A DNA stretch of 64,000 nucleotides from Saccharothrix australiensis (GTDB lineage Bacteria; Actinomycetota; Actinomycetes; Mycobacteriales; Pseudonocardiaceae): contig NZ_RBXO01000001.1 of NCBI RefSeq assembly GCF_003634935.1, positions 4,613,501-4,677,500 of the forward strand. The letters run 5' to 3'. This document shows, piece after piece, positions 51,902 to 61,004 of the stretch. The notes under the pieces are model-generated. The model was given only the letters and a program-made list of their open reading frames with translations, searched no databases and was not told the origin of the DNA. The translations under genes and the position numbers were made by a program. Position 1 is the first letter of the stretch, and every line of letters starts with the position of its first letter.

Positions 51902-53478
51902 GACTTGGGCGTCCAGCGTTCGAGGTTCCACCACACCGCGTGCACCAGCCCGTGGTCGTGCGGCTCGACCTGCGTGGCCTGCCCGTCCCACTTGTCCCGC
52001 AGCACGTAGGTGTGGTCGAGGAAGGCCAGGAACGCCCAGCCGGGGTCGGCGACGAACGCCTGCTGGAACTCGGTGTACGCCTGCTTGCGGGCGTTCGGGT
52101 CGAGGCTGCGGCGCGCGGTGTCCAGGGCGGCGTCCACCGCCGGGTTGCGGTAGAGCGTCATGTTGACGTAGCCGGGCTCGCCCGCGTAACGGGAGTGCAG
52201 CAGGGTATAGGCGGTGGTGTCGGGGTCGTACGGCTCGCCGCCGCCCCACATGCTCGCCGCCTCCTTCCGCCGCTGGAGCATCAGCTCGTAGGTCGTCGCC
52301 TCGACCGGCGCGTCGATGCCGAGCTTGGCGATGTCGCTCGCCACCGCCAGCGCGAGCTCCTTGCGCAGCACGTCCGGGGCCGGGTACAGGATCGGCAGCC
52401 GCGCGGCCTGGCCGTCCCGCGACCGCTTGCCGTCCGCTCCCCTGCGCCAGCCGGCCTCGTCGAGCAGCTTCTCGGCCCGCGCGGTGTCGTGGGCGAAGGT
52501 CGCGCGGCTGTCGTACCACTGGTCGAGGTACGGCGAGATCGGTGTGGCGGCGGGTTTCCCGGCGCCCGCCAGCACGGTGTCGATCATCGCCTGGCGGTCG
52601 ATGCCGAGGTTGATCGCGATCCGCACGTTCGGGTCGGCGGTGAGCGGCAGCTCCGACGGGATGCCCAGGGCGCGGTAGTCGGCGGACGGGTTGCGCACGA
52701 CACGGTAACCGGCCTTGTCGGCGTACGGCTTGGCCAGCTTCGGCGGCAGGACGGTCCCGTCGAACTCGCCGGCGGCCATCCGCGTCGCCCGCGCGTTGTC
52801 GTCGGCGACGAACACCACGGTCACCGTCTTGACCGCGGGCGCGCCGCCCCAGTACCCCTCGTTGGCCTTGAGCACCAACCGGTCGCCCTTGCGCCACTCG
52901 GCCACCGTGTACGGCCCGGTGCCGATCGGGGCGGTGTTGAACGGCGCGCTGTTGACGTCCACGCCTTCGAACGCCTTGCGCGGCACGACACCCAGCGTCA
53001 GGTGCTGCACCAGTGGCACGTAGGGGTACTTCAGCCGGAACACCACCGTGCGGTCGTCCGGCGCGCTCACGTCGGCCACGGCGTCGAACCGGGACGCGAC
53101 GGTGGAGTTCACCTTCGGGTCCAGCACGGTCCGGTAGGTGAACACGACGTCCTGCGCGGTCAACGGGGTGCCGTCGGTGAACGTCGTGCCCGTGCGCAGC
53201 TTCGCCGTCCACGTCAGGCCGTCCGGCGAGGCGGTCGGGACTTCCTCCGCCAGCGCGGGCACCAGCCGCAGCTCCGCGTCGCGCGCCACCAGGCCGTCGA
53301 AGACCTTGGACGCGCCGTCCGGCGCGTAACCGAGGACGGGGTTGAGGTTCTCCGGCTCGCCCGCGGCGGCGATCACGATCGACCGCCCGTCGCCGGCGGC
53401 GGTCGGCGCGCCGTCCGGCGACGTGCACGCGGCGGCCAGCCCGGCCACGACGACGACGCTGATCAGCCAACGGCGCAC
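51898..53478 (-). CDS. ABC importer substrate-binding lipoprotein (NikA/DppA type)
   Basis: A 526-residue SBP_bac_5 protein. I take GTG 53478 (VRRWLISVVVVAGLAAACTS), eight bases after AGGAG; the ATG two codons upstream is only two bases from AGGAG. The lipobox LAAAC gives an anchored mature protein. The family pattern is clear: GEPENLNPVLGYAPDGASKV, SPDGLTWTAKLRTGTTFTDG, TPLTAQDVVFTYRTVLDP, PIGTGPYTVAEWRKGDRLVL. Substrates of this family are di/oligopeptides, nickel or metallophore complexes. The possible Nur box upstream favours nickel, but residues for metal binding cannot be judged by eye. Confidence 0.93.
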   Translation of the reverse strand: MRRWLISVVVVAGLAAACTSPDGAPTAAGDGRSIVIAAAGEPENLNPVLGYAPDGASKVFDGLVARDAELRLVPALAEEVPTASPDGLTWTAKLRTGTTFTDGTPLTAQDVVFTYRTVLDPKVNSTVASRFDAVADVSAPDDRTVVFRLKYPYVPLVQHLTLGVVPRKAFEGVDVNSAPFNTAPIGTGPYTVAEWRKGDRLVLKANEGYWGGAPAVKTVTVVFVADDNARATRMAAGEFDGTVLPPKLAKPYADKAGYRVVRNPSADYRALGIPSELPLTADPNVRIAINLGIDRQAMIDTVLAGAGKPAATPISPYLDQWYDSRATFAHDTARAEKLLDEAGWRRGADGKRSRDGQAARLPILYPAPDVLRKELALAVASDIAKLGIDAPVEATTYELMLQRRKEAASMWGGGEPYDPDTTAYTLLHSRYAGEPGYVNMTLYRNPAVDAALDTARRSLDPNARKQAYTEFQQAFVADPGWAFLAFLDHTYVLRDKWDGQATQVEPHDHGLVHAVWWNLERWTPKS

Positions 53479-53521
53479 GCGCATCACTCCTGACGGAAGG
53501 TCACCAATGCAGTGAGCAGCT

Positions 53522-53549
53522 AACAGCAAGAGTTTTGCAACAGCAAGAG
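53522..53549 (-). promoter_or_regulatory. Possible Nur (nickel-uptake regulator) box upstream of the importer
   Basis: On the minus strand the sequence ttgcaa-aactc-ttgctg lies about 45 bases before the importer start. On the plus strand it shows as aacagcaagag repeated at 53522 and 53539 (17-base period). The consensus I recall for the Streptomyces Nur box is tTGCaa-N5-ttGCAA; the first half matches fully, the second in four of six positions, with the right spacing. It would overlap the promoter and repress the operon when nickel is sufficient. Confidence 0.45.
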
Positions 53550-53939
53550 CCTGGCCACCGACGTCATCCTCGTCTCAGCGGACGGCTCGGGAGGTGCCGG
53601 CGGGCGGACGCGGCTCGTGCGCACCGGGAACGCGCTCCGCCCCGCGCACGGGCGGGGCGGCGGCGGGAGCGGCGGAGCGGCTGGACAGGCCGCGGAAGGG
53701 CCTGCGGACCCGCCGCCGGGCGCAAGCGGTCGACGTCCCGGCCGGCTACCCGTGGTGACGAATCGCGTGCGTCCGGCCGGACGTCGGGGTCGGGGCTGAG
53801 GGTGCTCCCCCAGGGGACCCGTCACCACGTCGGGGACCGGTCGGGCGGGGCACCGGTTCCTGGCACGGGGTCGCCGGTCGCCCCGGTCGGGCACGTCCCG
53901 GCGGACGGGCGCCGCGAACCGGGTGCCGGTCGATCCCGG
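53550..53939. other. Intergenic region upstream of the importer, beyond the PKS operon end
   Basis: No gene is supported. Plus-strand frames here give only Arg/Gly/Pro-rich sequence without an RBS. The region contains imperfect repeats of ggcggg/ccggtcg type and belongs to the space between two minus-strand operons. Confidence 0.4.
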
Positions 53940-53991
53940 CGGGACCCGCCTCGGGCCGGGCGACCGGGCGCCCGGCCCGAGGCGGGTCCCG
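53940..53991 (-). terminator. Exceptional 23-bp perfect hairpin ending the PKS operon
   Basis: The arms 53940-53962 (cgggacccgcctcgggccgg then gcg) and 53969-53991 are perfect reverse complements around a 6-base loop (accggg). It begins 29 bases downstream of the methyltransferase stop. With 23 perfect, almost wholly GC pairs it is by far the strongest hairpin in the window and should stop transcription of the long PKS transcript. Confidence 0.85.
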
Positions 53992-54019
53992 ACCGGTTCG
54001 TCCGCGTACGGGTCGGCGG

Positions 54020-54823
54020 TCACAGGTCGGCGACGCGCCAGACGCCGATCGACTTGTCGGCGAACCGCAGCTCCACCTGCTCGCCCCCGCGCTCGACCAC
54101 GTACACCTCCGTGCACCGCTCGTTGATCAGGTGGACGGGCTCGGGCAGGTGGAACGGCGCGACGCGCAGGTTGAGCGGTCGCCAGCCGCCGGTCTCGATG
54201 TCGTCGTTCGCCGCCCGCTCGGTGAAGGTGGTGGTCGCCAGGTACTTCGCGCCGCTGCGCTTGACGTTGTCCAGCGCGCCGCGCACGTCGTCGTGGCTCA
54301 GGTGCACCAGGCAGTCCCGCGAGAAGACCAGGTCGGCCGGCGGTAGCGGGTCGCGCACGAGGTCGAGGACGAGGAACTCGCGGTCCGGGCGCGCGAACCG
54401 CTCCCGGTTCCGCTCGACCACCTCGGGCACGACGTCCGCCCCGAGGTAGGACTCGACGCCCAGCTCGACGCGGGACATCCAGAAGAAGTCGCCGCAGGGC
54501 AGGTCGAGGAATGTGCGGACGCCCAGCGCGGCGACCAGGCCGGGCAGCTCGGCGCGCAGCACGGCGGTCTGCACCAGGTCCGACCCCACCCCGGACCGGG
54601 ACGCGGTCTCGTCGAACCCGGTGTCGTCGCCCCAGTTCCAGGCCGCGCTCGCGTAGATCTCGGAGAAGACCTCCCGCGCGGACCGGTCCGCGCGGGCCGG
54701 GTCGCCGTCCGGGTCCTTCGTCGCGAAGAACCCCTCCGGGACGACCGTCCGGCGCTCCTCCGCCGGTGGCGTGCCGGGCGCGTGGTCCGGCGTCGTCGGC
54801 TGGTGGCTCCGGTCAGGGTTCAT
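54020..54823 (-). CDS. Class I SAM-dependent methyltransferase coupled to the PKS
   Basis: A 267-residue protein. ATG 54823 overlaps the PKS stop (ATGA). After a flexible N-terminus (MNPDRSHQPTTPDHAPGTPP) comes REVFSEIYASAAWNWGDDTG, then motif I-like LVAALGVRTFLDLPCGDFFW (D-L-P-C-G-D) and SYLGADVVPEVVERN, EFLVLDLVRDPLPPADLVFS and RDCLVHLSHDDVRGAL. The fold is that of a class I methyltransferase; the substrate group is not evident, though translational coupling to the terminal PKS module makes methylation of the released polyketide likely. The C-terminal domain ends YVVERGGEQVELRFADKSIG. Confidence 0.88.
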   Translation of the reverse strand: MNPDRSHQPTTPDHAPGTPPAEERRTVVPEGFFATKDPDGDPARADRSAREVFSEIYASAAWNWGDDTGFDETASRSGVGSDLVQTAVLRAELPGLVAALGVRTFLDLPCGDFFWMSRVELGVESYLGADVVPEVVERNRERFARPDREFLVLDLVRDPLPPADLVFSRDCLVHLSHDDVRGALDNVKRSGAKYLATTTFTERAANDDIETGGWRPLNLRVAPFHLPEPVHLINERCTEVYVVERGGEQVELRFADKSIGVWRVADL

Positions 54824-57800
54824 CGCAGGCTCCCGATCCAGGTGGTGATGGCGCGCGCGACGTCGTCCGCGTGCCGGGACATGATCGTGAAGTGGTCGCC
54901 GTCGAGCGTGATCCGCTCGTGCGGGCCGGGCCACTCGTGCCGCCACTCGGGGTCGGCCAGCGGTTCCGCGCCGTCCGGTGTCCGCGGCGGCTCGGCGGCG
55001 GCCAGCACCAGCACCGGCACGGCCAGGTCCCGGTCGACGCGCCACTCCCGGTTGTGCAGGTCGATGTAGAGCACCGACGCCGTGATCTTTTCGAACGAGT
55101 AGTTCTCCGCGCGGGTGACCTCGCGGTACTGCGCCCGGAAGAACTCCTGCAGCCGCAGCGGTATCCGGTCGGCGGTGTAGGTGTCGACCAGCACCACGCC
55201 GAGCGGCGTGTCCGCGCCCGCCCGTTCCAGCGCGGCGGCGACGGCGTGCGCCTGCGCGCCGCCCGACGAGTAGCCGACCAGCACGTAGGGCTCCCCGTCG
55301 GCGCACCGGAGCACGGCGTCGGCGAGCGTGTCCACGAGGGCGGGCCACGACGCCGCCACCGGCGCGTCGGTCTCGTAGCCCGGCGGCACGACCACCACCA
55401 CGTCGGCCCGGCCAGCGAGGGCCGCCGCCATCGCGCTGTAGTTCAGCACCGGTTCCCACGTCGAGATGGACGGCAGGCAGATCAGCCGCGGCAGCGCGTC
55501 GCCGCTCGCCAGCCGCACGACGCCGACGCCGTCGGCGAGGTCGGCCGGTGCCGTGCCGCGCGGGCGCACCGCCGCCGCCGCGCTCGCGAGGGCGTCGGCG
55601 GCCGGGTGCAGGCCGCGGTCGACCAGCGCGGCGTAGACGTCGACGAAGTCGCGGCCGGTTGCGGGCGTCGGCGCGGCGTCGCGCCGCCGCTCGACGCGGT
55701 CGAGCAGGTCGCGGGCGGCGGCGCGCGGTGTCTCGTGGTCGAACACGAACGTCACGGGCAGCGGCACGCCGAGGGCGCGGCCGAGCCGGTTGCGCAGCTC
55801 GACGGCGGTCAGCGAGTCGAACCCCGCCTCGCGGAACACCTTCGTCGCCGCGAGGCCGCCGTCCGCCGGGTCGTGCCCGAGCACCACGGCGGCCTCCCGG
55901 CGCACGAGGTCGGTGAGCACCTCCACCTTCGCGCCGGCGTCCAGCCCGGCCAGGGACGGCGCGCCCGAGGCGGTGGTCGGCGCGGTGCGCGGCGCGAGGT
56001 CGCGCAGCAGCGGGTCGAGGCCGCCGGACCGGGCCAGCCGCCGCAGCGCGGGCCGGTCGGTGAGCACCGGCACCAGGCACGGCGACGGGGAGCCCAGCGC
56101 GGCGTCGAACAGCCGCAGCGACTCCTCGCGCGTCATGAGCCGCAGGCCGGACCGGGCCGTCCACTGCGCCTCGCGCGCCGCACGCGCCTCGTCGCCGCCG
56201 TCGTAGGCCCACAGCCCCCAGGCCAGGGAGGTCGCGGGCAGGCCGGCGGCGTGGCGGCGGGCGGCCAGGGCGTCCAGGAAGGCGTTGGCGGCGGCGTAGC
56301 CGCCCTGGCCGGGGCTGTTCAGCACCCCCGCCGCCGAGGAGAACAGCACGAAGGCGGCGAGGTCCAGGTCGCGGGTCAGCTCGTCCAGGTGCACGGCCGC
56401 GTCGACCTTGGGCCGCAGCACGGCGTCGAGCCGGGCGGCGTCGAGCGCGTCGACCAGCGCGTCGTCGAACACCCCGGCGGTGTGGACCACGGCCGTCAGC
56501 GGCCCGGCGGCGGCGATCAGGTCGCGGACCGCCGCGCGGTCGGCGACGTCGCACGCCACGATCCGCACGGACGCACCGGCGTCGGTCAGCCGCCGCCGCA
56601 GGTCCGCCGCGCCCGCGGCCCGCTCACCGCGCCGCGAGGCCAGGACGAGCCGGCGGACGCCGTGGTGGGCGACGAGGTGCTCGGCCACCACGGCCCCGAG
56701 CGTGCCGGTGCCGCCGGTGATCAGGACCGCCCGCTCCGGGTCGAGCCGGGTGGCGCCGTCGGAGGGCGTCGCCCGCACCAGGCGGGGCGTCAGCACGCGA
56801 CCGTCGTGCACGACGAGCTGCGGTTCCGAGCCGTCCGGCAGGGTCGACGGGCCGCCCGCCCGCGGCAGGTCGGCTCCCGCCGGGCGGTCGGCTCCGGGCG
56901 GCAGGTCGGCTCCCGCCGGGCGGTCGGCTCCGGGCGGCAGGTCCGCGCCCGGCGACCGGCCGTCCCCGGGCGGCAGGTCCACGAGCCGGAAGCGGCCGGG
57001 CGACTCCGCCTGCGCGCTGCGCACGAGACCCCAGACCGCGGCGGCGACCGGGTCGGTCCGCATCCCGGTGGTGGCGACGACCAGCCGCGTCGGCCCGGTG
57101 GGGAAGCGCCGGAGCGCGGCGAGGACGTCCCCGAGCACCGATCGCACGCGGGCCGGCTCGTCACCCTCGCCGGCCGGCACGCGCAGCAGCACCCACGGTT
57201 CACCGCCGGTCGCGTCGGCGACCTCCGGGAGGTCCACCGCGCCGGCGGACGCGGTCGCCGACGGCTCCCAGGCCACGACGAACGGCGTCGGCCCGAGCGC
57301 CACCGGGCGCGTGACCAGGGAGCCGACGGTCAGGACCGGTTCGCCGTCCGGGTCGGCGAGCGTCACCGCCAGGCCGCCGGGCGTGGTCGAGAGCCGCACC
57401 CGCGCGACCGTGCCGACGCGACCGCGGACCGCGACCCGGTGCCAGGCGAAGGCGATGCCGGGGTCACCGCCGTCGCCGGCGAGGAACGCGGTGTGCAGCG
57501 CCGCGTCCAGCAGCGCCGGGTGCACGGCGTACCCGGCGGCATCGGCGTCGACCGCCACCTCGGCGTACCAGGTGCCGCCTGCCCGCCACGCGGCCCGCAG
57601 CCCCTGGAAGGCGGGGCCGTACTCGTAGCCCGCGTCGGCGAGCGTCGCGTAGAAGTCGTCCAGGTCGACCGGCCGGGCGTCGGCGGGCGGCCACGCGGTC
57701 AGCGGTTCGAGCGCGTCGCCGCGCCCGGTCGGCGGGTCGGGCTCACCGCCGCGCCCGGTCGGCGGGTCGAGCGCGTCGCCGTGCGCGGCCAGCGTGCCGG

Positions 57801-60800
57801 TCGCGTGCAGCGTCCACTCCCCGTCGACGCGGGAGTGCACCTCGACCGCGCGGTCTCCCCCGCCGTCGCCGTCACCGACGACCACTTGGACGAGGGCCTT
57901 GCCCGCGTCGGGCAGCACCAGCGGCGTGCGCATCACCAGTTCCCGCACCACCGGGCAGCCGACGCGCTCGCCCGCCCGGACCGCCAGCTCGACCAGCAGC
58001 GACCCCGGCGCGAGCGCGACGCCGGAGACCACGTGGTCGGCCAGCCACGGGTGGGTCTCGCGGGACAGCTGCCCGGTCAGCACGAGCCCGTCCGACGCCG
58101 GGTCCTCCACGGCCGCGCCGAGGACCGGGTGCCGCACGGGGTCCAGCCCGACGCGCGCGAGGTCACCGGTCGCGGCCGGGCCGGGCGTCAGCCAGTACCC
58201 GCGGCGCTCGAACACCGTCGTCGGCGCAGGCGCCTTCGGACCGGCGGGCAGCACGGCGGACCAGCGCACGTCGCCGCCCCGGACGTACACCTCGGCCAGG
58301 GACCGCGCGAACCGGTCCGGGCCGCCGTCGTCGCGGCGCAGCGTGCCGACGACGGCGGCGTCGGTGTCCGCGAGCGTGTCCGAGATCGGGGCCGTCAGCA
58401 CCGGGTGCGTGCTGACCTCGACGAACAGCCCGAACCCCAGCTCGCCGAGCGCCGCGACCGCGTCGGCGAACCGGACCCGGCCGCACAGGTTGCGGCCCCA
58501 GTACCCGGCGTCGATCGGCGTCCGCACCCAGTCCGCGTCCACGGTGGACATCCACGGCACGGCGGGCGGCGCGCCGGTCACGTCCGCGAGCAGGTCGACG
58601 ACCTTCGCCGCGATCGGCTCCGCGTGCCGGGTGTGCGAGGCGAACGACGCGGCGACCGGGCGGACGCGCACGTCCCGCGCGCGGTAGTGCCGCGCCACCT
58701 CGGCGATCACCCCGTGCCCGCCGGCGAGGACGACGGAGTGCGGCCCGTTCACCGCCGCGATTTCGATGTCGGGCCAGGCGCGGGCGTCGCGCTCCGCCCG
58801 CTCCACGGGTATCGCGACGGTCAGCAGCCCGCCGGCACCGCCCAGCTCGGCGCCGGTCGCGCTGCGCAGCGCGACGACCTTCGCGGCGTCCTCCAGGGTC
58901 AGCGCGCCGGCCACGCACGCGGCGGCGATCTCGCCCTGGGAGTGCCCGACCACCGCGTCCGGCTCGACCCCGCACGACCGCAGCAGCGCGGCCAACGACA
59001 CCATCACCGCGAACGTCACCGGTTGCAGCACCTCGACGCGGTCCAGCGGGCCCGCGCCGAGCACGACGTCGCGCAGCGACCAGTCCACCCACGGCGACAG
59101 CGCCCGCTCGCACTCGCGCATCCGCGCCGCGAACACCGGGTGCGCCCGCCACAGGTCGCGGCCCATGCCGACCCACTGCGCGCCCTGGCCGGGGAACACG
59201 AACACGGTCCTCGGCCGCTCCCCCGCGACCCCGGTGACCACGTCGGGCGAGGACCGGCCGGCGGCGAGGTCGCGCAGCGCGGCGACCGCGTCCTCGGCGA
59301 CGACGACGGCGCGGTGCTCCCACGCGGCGCGGGCGGTCGCCAGCGTGCGCGCCACGCCCGCGCGCTCGGCGGGCAGCCGGTCGGCGAGCCGCGCGGCCTG
59401 GAGCGCGAGCGCCGACTCGGTGCGCGCGGACAGCACCAGCGGCAGCGGACCGGCCGGCTCGGCGGAGACCTCCGACAGCCCGGCGGGCCAACCGGCCACC
59501 CCGTCGGCCGGCGCGTCGGCCACCCCACCGGACGGCTCACCGGGCAACCCGGCGGACGGCTCGGGTGTCGACCCTGCGGACGGCCCGAGTGACCGCGTCG
59601 GCGGCTCGGGCTCGGTGGCCGGCGCTTCCTCCAGCACGACGTGCGCGTTCGTCCCGGACACGCCGAACGACGACACCCCGGCCCGGCGCGGACGCCCGTT
59701 CGCCTTCCACACCGCGGGTTCGGTCAGCAGCGCGACGGAGCCCCGCGACCAGTCCACCTGGTCGGTGGGGCGGTCCACGTGCAGGGTGCGCGGCAGGAAC
59801 TCGTTGCGCAGCGCCAGCACCACCTTGATCACGCCGACGACACCGGCCGCCGACTGCGTGTGCCCGAGGTTGGACTTCACCGAGCCCAGCCACAGCGGCT
59901 GGTCCCGCTCCTGCCCGTACACCGCCATGATCGCCTGCGCCTCGATCGGGTCGCCCAGCACCGTACCGGTGCCGTGCGCCTCCACGAAGTCCACTTCGGA
60001 CGGACGCACTCCCGCGTCCGCCAACGCCTTCCGGATCACCGCCTGCTGCGCCGGGCCGTTCGGCGCGGTCAGCCCGTTCGACGCGCCGTCCTGGTTGACG
60101 GCGGAACCCCGCAGCACGGCCAGCACGTCCCGACCGTCCCGCACGGCGTCGGACAACCGTTGCAGCACCAGCACCCCGACGCCCTCGGACCACCCCGTGC
60201 CGTCCGCCCCGGCGGCGAAGGACTTGCACAGCCCGTCGGCCGCCAGCCCGCCCTGCTTGGACAGCTCGGTGAACATGCCCGGCGTCGCCATCACGGTCAC
60301 CCCACCGGCCAGCGCCATCGAGCACTCGCGCGACCGCAGCGACGCGGCGGCCAGGTGCAGCGACACCAGCGACGACGAGCACGCCGTGTCGACGGTGATC
60401 GCCGGCCCCTGCGCGCCCAGCACGTAGGACACGCGGCCGGACAGCGCCGCCGGCGCGGTGCCGGTCAGCAGGAAGCCCTCCGACTCGCCCTGCGCGCCGA
60501 TGCCGTAGGACTGCGTGGACGCGCCGATGAAGACGCCGGCGTCGGTGCCCCGCAACGACGTCGGGTCCACCCCGGCCCGCTCCAGCGCCTCCCACGACGT
60601 CTCCAGCACCAGCCGCTGCTGCGGGTCCATCGCCAGCGCCTCGCGCGGCGAGATGCCGAAGAACCCCGCGTCGAACGCGCCCGCGTCGGCGAGGAAGCAG
60701 CCGCGGCGCGTCGCCGAGCGGGCGCCCCCGGCGGGGTCGTCGGCGAACAGGGCGTCCAGGTCCCAGCCCCGGTCGGTGGGGAAGCCGCCCACCACGTCCC

Positions 60801-60987
60801 GGCCCTGCGCGAGCACGTCCCAGAACCGCTCGGGCGTGTCGACGCCGCCGGGCAGCCGCACGCCGACGCCGACGATCGCGATGCCCTCGTCGCGCGCCGC
60901 CTCCAGCTCGGCGACCCGCAGGCGGGCCCGCCGCAGCTCGACCGCCATGCGCTTGAAGTACTCGACGCCCCTGCTCTTGTCGTCCAC
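54820..60987 (-). CDS. Type I PKS terminal module: KS-AT-DH-KR-ACP-TE
   Basis: A 2055-residue megasynthase. GTG 60987 begins VDDKSRGVEYFKRMAVELRR, an N-terminal docking coiled coil; upstream sequence in this frame is an artefact. KS (~36-460): Cys203 in VDTACSSSL, His338 in EAHGTGT, His376 in SNLGHTQ. AT: GHSQG (Ser~683), preceded by RVEVLQP and followed by FASH, suggesting methylmalonyl-CoA. DH: HVVSGVALAPG (~982) and LLDAALH. KR: GGTGTLGAVVAEHL (~1422), SSAAGVLNSPGQGGYAAAN; AGVFDD suggests a B-type ketoreductase. ACP: GFDSLTAVELRNRL (~1721). TE: GYSSGG (~1907) and GDHFTIM. No ER, so the last unit should leave as an alpha-methyl enoyl acid or lactone. It is 17 bases downstream of the preceding PKS gene. 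Confidence 0.95.
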   Translation of the reverse strand: MDDKSRGVEYFKRMAVELRRARLRVAELEAARDEGIAIVGVGVRLPGGVDTPERFWDVLAQGRDVVGGFPTDRGWDLDALFADDPAGGARSATRRGCFLADAGAFDAGFFGISPREALAMDPQQRLVLETSWEALERAGVDPTSLRGTDAGVFIGASTQSYGIGAQGESEGFLLTGTAPAALSGRVSYVLGAQGPAITVDTACSSSLVSLHLAAASLRSRECSMALAGGVTVMATPGMFTELSKQGGLAADGLCKSFAAGADGTGWSEGVGVLVLQRLSDAVRDGRDVLAVLRGSAVNQDGASNGLTAPNGPAQQAVIRKALADAGVRPSEVDFVEAHGTGTVLGDPIEAQAIMAVYGQERDQPLWLGSVKSNLGHTQSAAGVVGVIKVVLALRNEFLPRTLHVDRPTDQVDWSRGSVALLTEPAVWKANGRPRRAGVSSFGVSGTNAHVVLEEAPATEPEPPTRSLGPSAGSTPEPSAGLPGEPSGGVADAPADGVAGWPAGLSEVSAEPAGPLPLVLSARTESALALQAARLADRLPAERAGVARTLATARAAWEHRAVVVAEDAVAALRDLAAGRSSPDVVTGVAGERPRTVFVFPGQGAQWVGMGRDLWRAHPVFAARMRECERALSPWVDWSLRDVVLGAGPLDRVEVLQPVTFAVMVSLAALLRSCGVEPDAVVGHSQGEIAAACVAGALTLEDAAKVVALRSATGAELGGAGGLLTVAIPVERAERDARAWPDIEIAAVNGPHSVVLAGGHGVIAEVARHYRARDVRVRPVAASFASHTRHAEPIAAKVVDLLADVTGAPPAVPWMSTVDADWVRTPIDAGYWGRNLCGRVRFADAVAALGELGFGLFVEVSTHPVLTAPISDTLADTDAAVVGTLRRDDGGPDRFARSLAEVYVRGGDVRWSAVLPAGPKAPAPTTVFERRGYWLTPGPAATGDLARVGLDPVRHPVLGAAVEDPASDGLVLTGQLSRETHPWLADHVVSGVALAPGSLLVELAVRAGERVGCPVVRELVMRTPLVLPDAGKALVQVVVGDGDGGGDRAVEVHSRVDGEWTLHATGTLAAHGDALDPPTGRGGEPDPPTGRGDALEPLTAWPPADARPVDLDDFYATLADAGYEYGPAFQGLRAAWRAGGTWYAEVAVDADAAGYAVHPALLDAALHTAFLAGDGGDPGIAFAWHRVAVRGRVGTVARVRLSTTPGGLAVTLADPDGEPVLTVGSLVTRPVALGPTPFVVAWEPSATASAGAVDLPEVADATGGEPWVLLRVPAGEGDEPARVRSVLGDVLAALRRFPTGPTRLVVATTGMRTDPVAAAVWGLVRSAQAESPGRFRLVDLPPGDGRSPGADLPPGADRPAGADLPPGADRPAGADLPRAGGPSTLPDGSEPQLVVHDGRVLTPRLVRATPSDGATRLDPERAVLITGGTGTLGAVVAEHLVAHHGVRRLVLASRRGERAAGAADLRRRLTDAGASVRIVACDVADRAAVRDLIAAAGPLTAVVHTAGVFDDALVDALDAARLDAVLRPKVDAAVHLDELTRDLDLAAFVLFSSAAGVLNSPGQGGYAAANAFLDALAARRHAAGLPATSLAWGLWAYDGGDEARAAREAQWTARSGLRLMTREESLRLFDAALGSPSPCLVPVLTDRPALRRLARSGGLDPLLRDLAPRTAPTTASGAPSLAGLDAGAKVEVLTDLVRREAAVVLGHDPADGGLAATKVFREAGFDSLTAVELRNRLGRALGVPLPVTFVFDHETPRAAARDLLDRVERRRDAAPTPATGRDFVDVYAALVDRGLHPAADALASAAAAVRPRGTAPADLADGVGVVRLASGDALPRLICLPSISTWEPVLNYSAMAAALAGRADVVVVVPPGYETDAPVAASWPALVDTLADAVLRCADGEPYVLVGYSSGGAQAHAVAAALERAGADTPLGVVLVDTYTADRIPLRLQEFFRAQYREVTRAENYSFEKITASVLYIDLHNREWRVDRDLAVPVLVLAAAEPPRTPDGAEPLADPEWRHEWPGPHERITLDGDHFTIMSRHADDVARAITTWIGSLR

Positions 60988-61004
60988 GGTGTCCCCCAAC
61001 GGGC

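Noticed and set aside
53535..54449. 304-codon plus-strand ORF across the PKS operon end
   Set aside because: Overlaps the methyltransferase antisense, no RBS, low-complexity product, and crosses the 23-bp hairpin.
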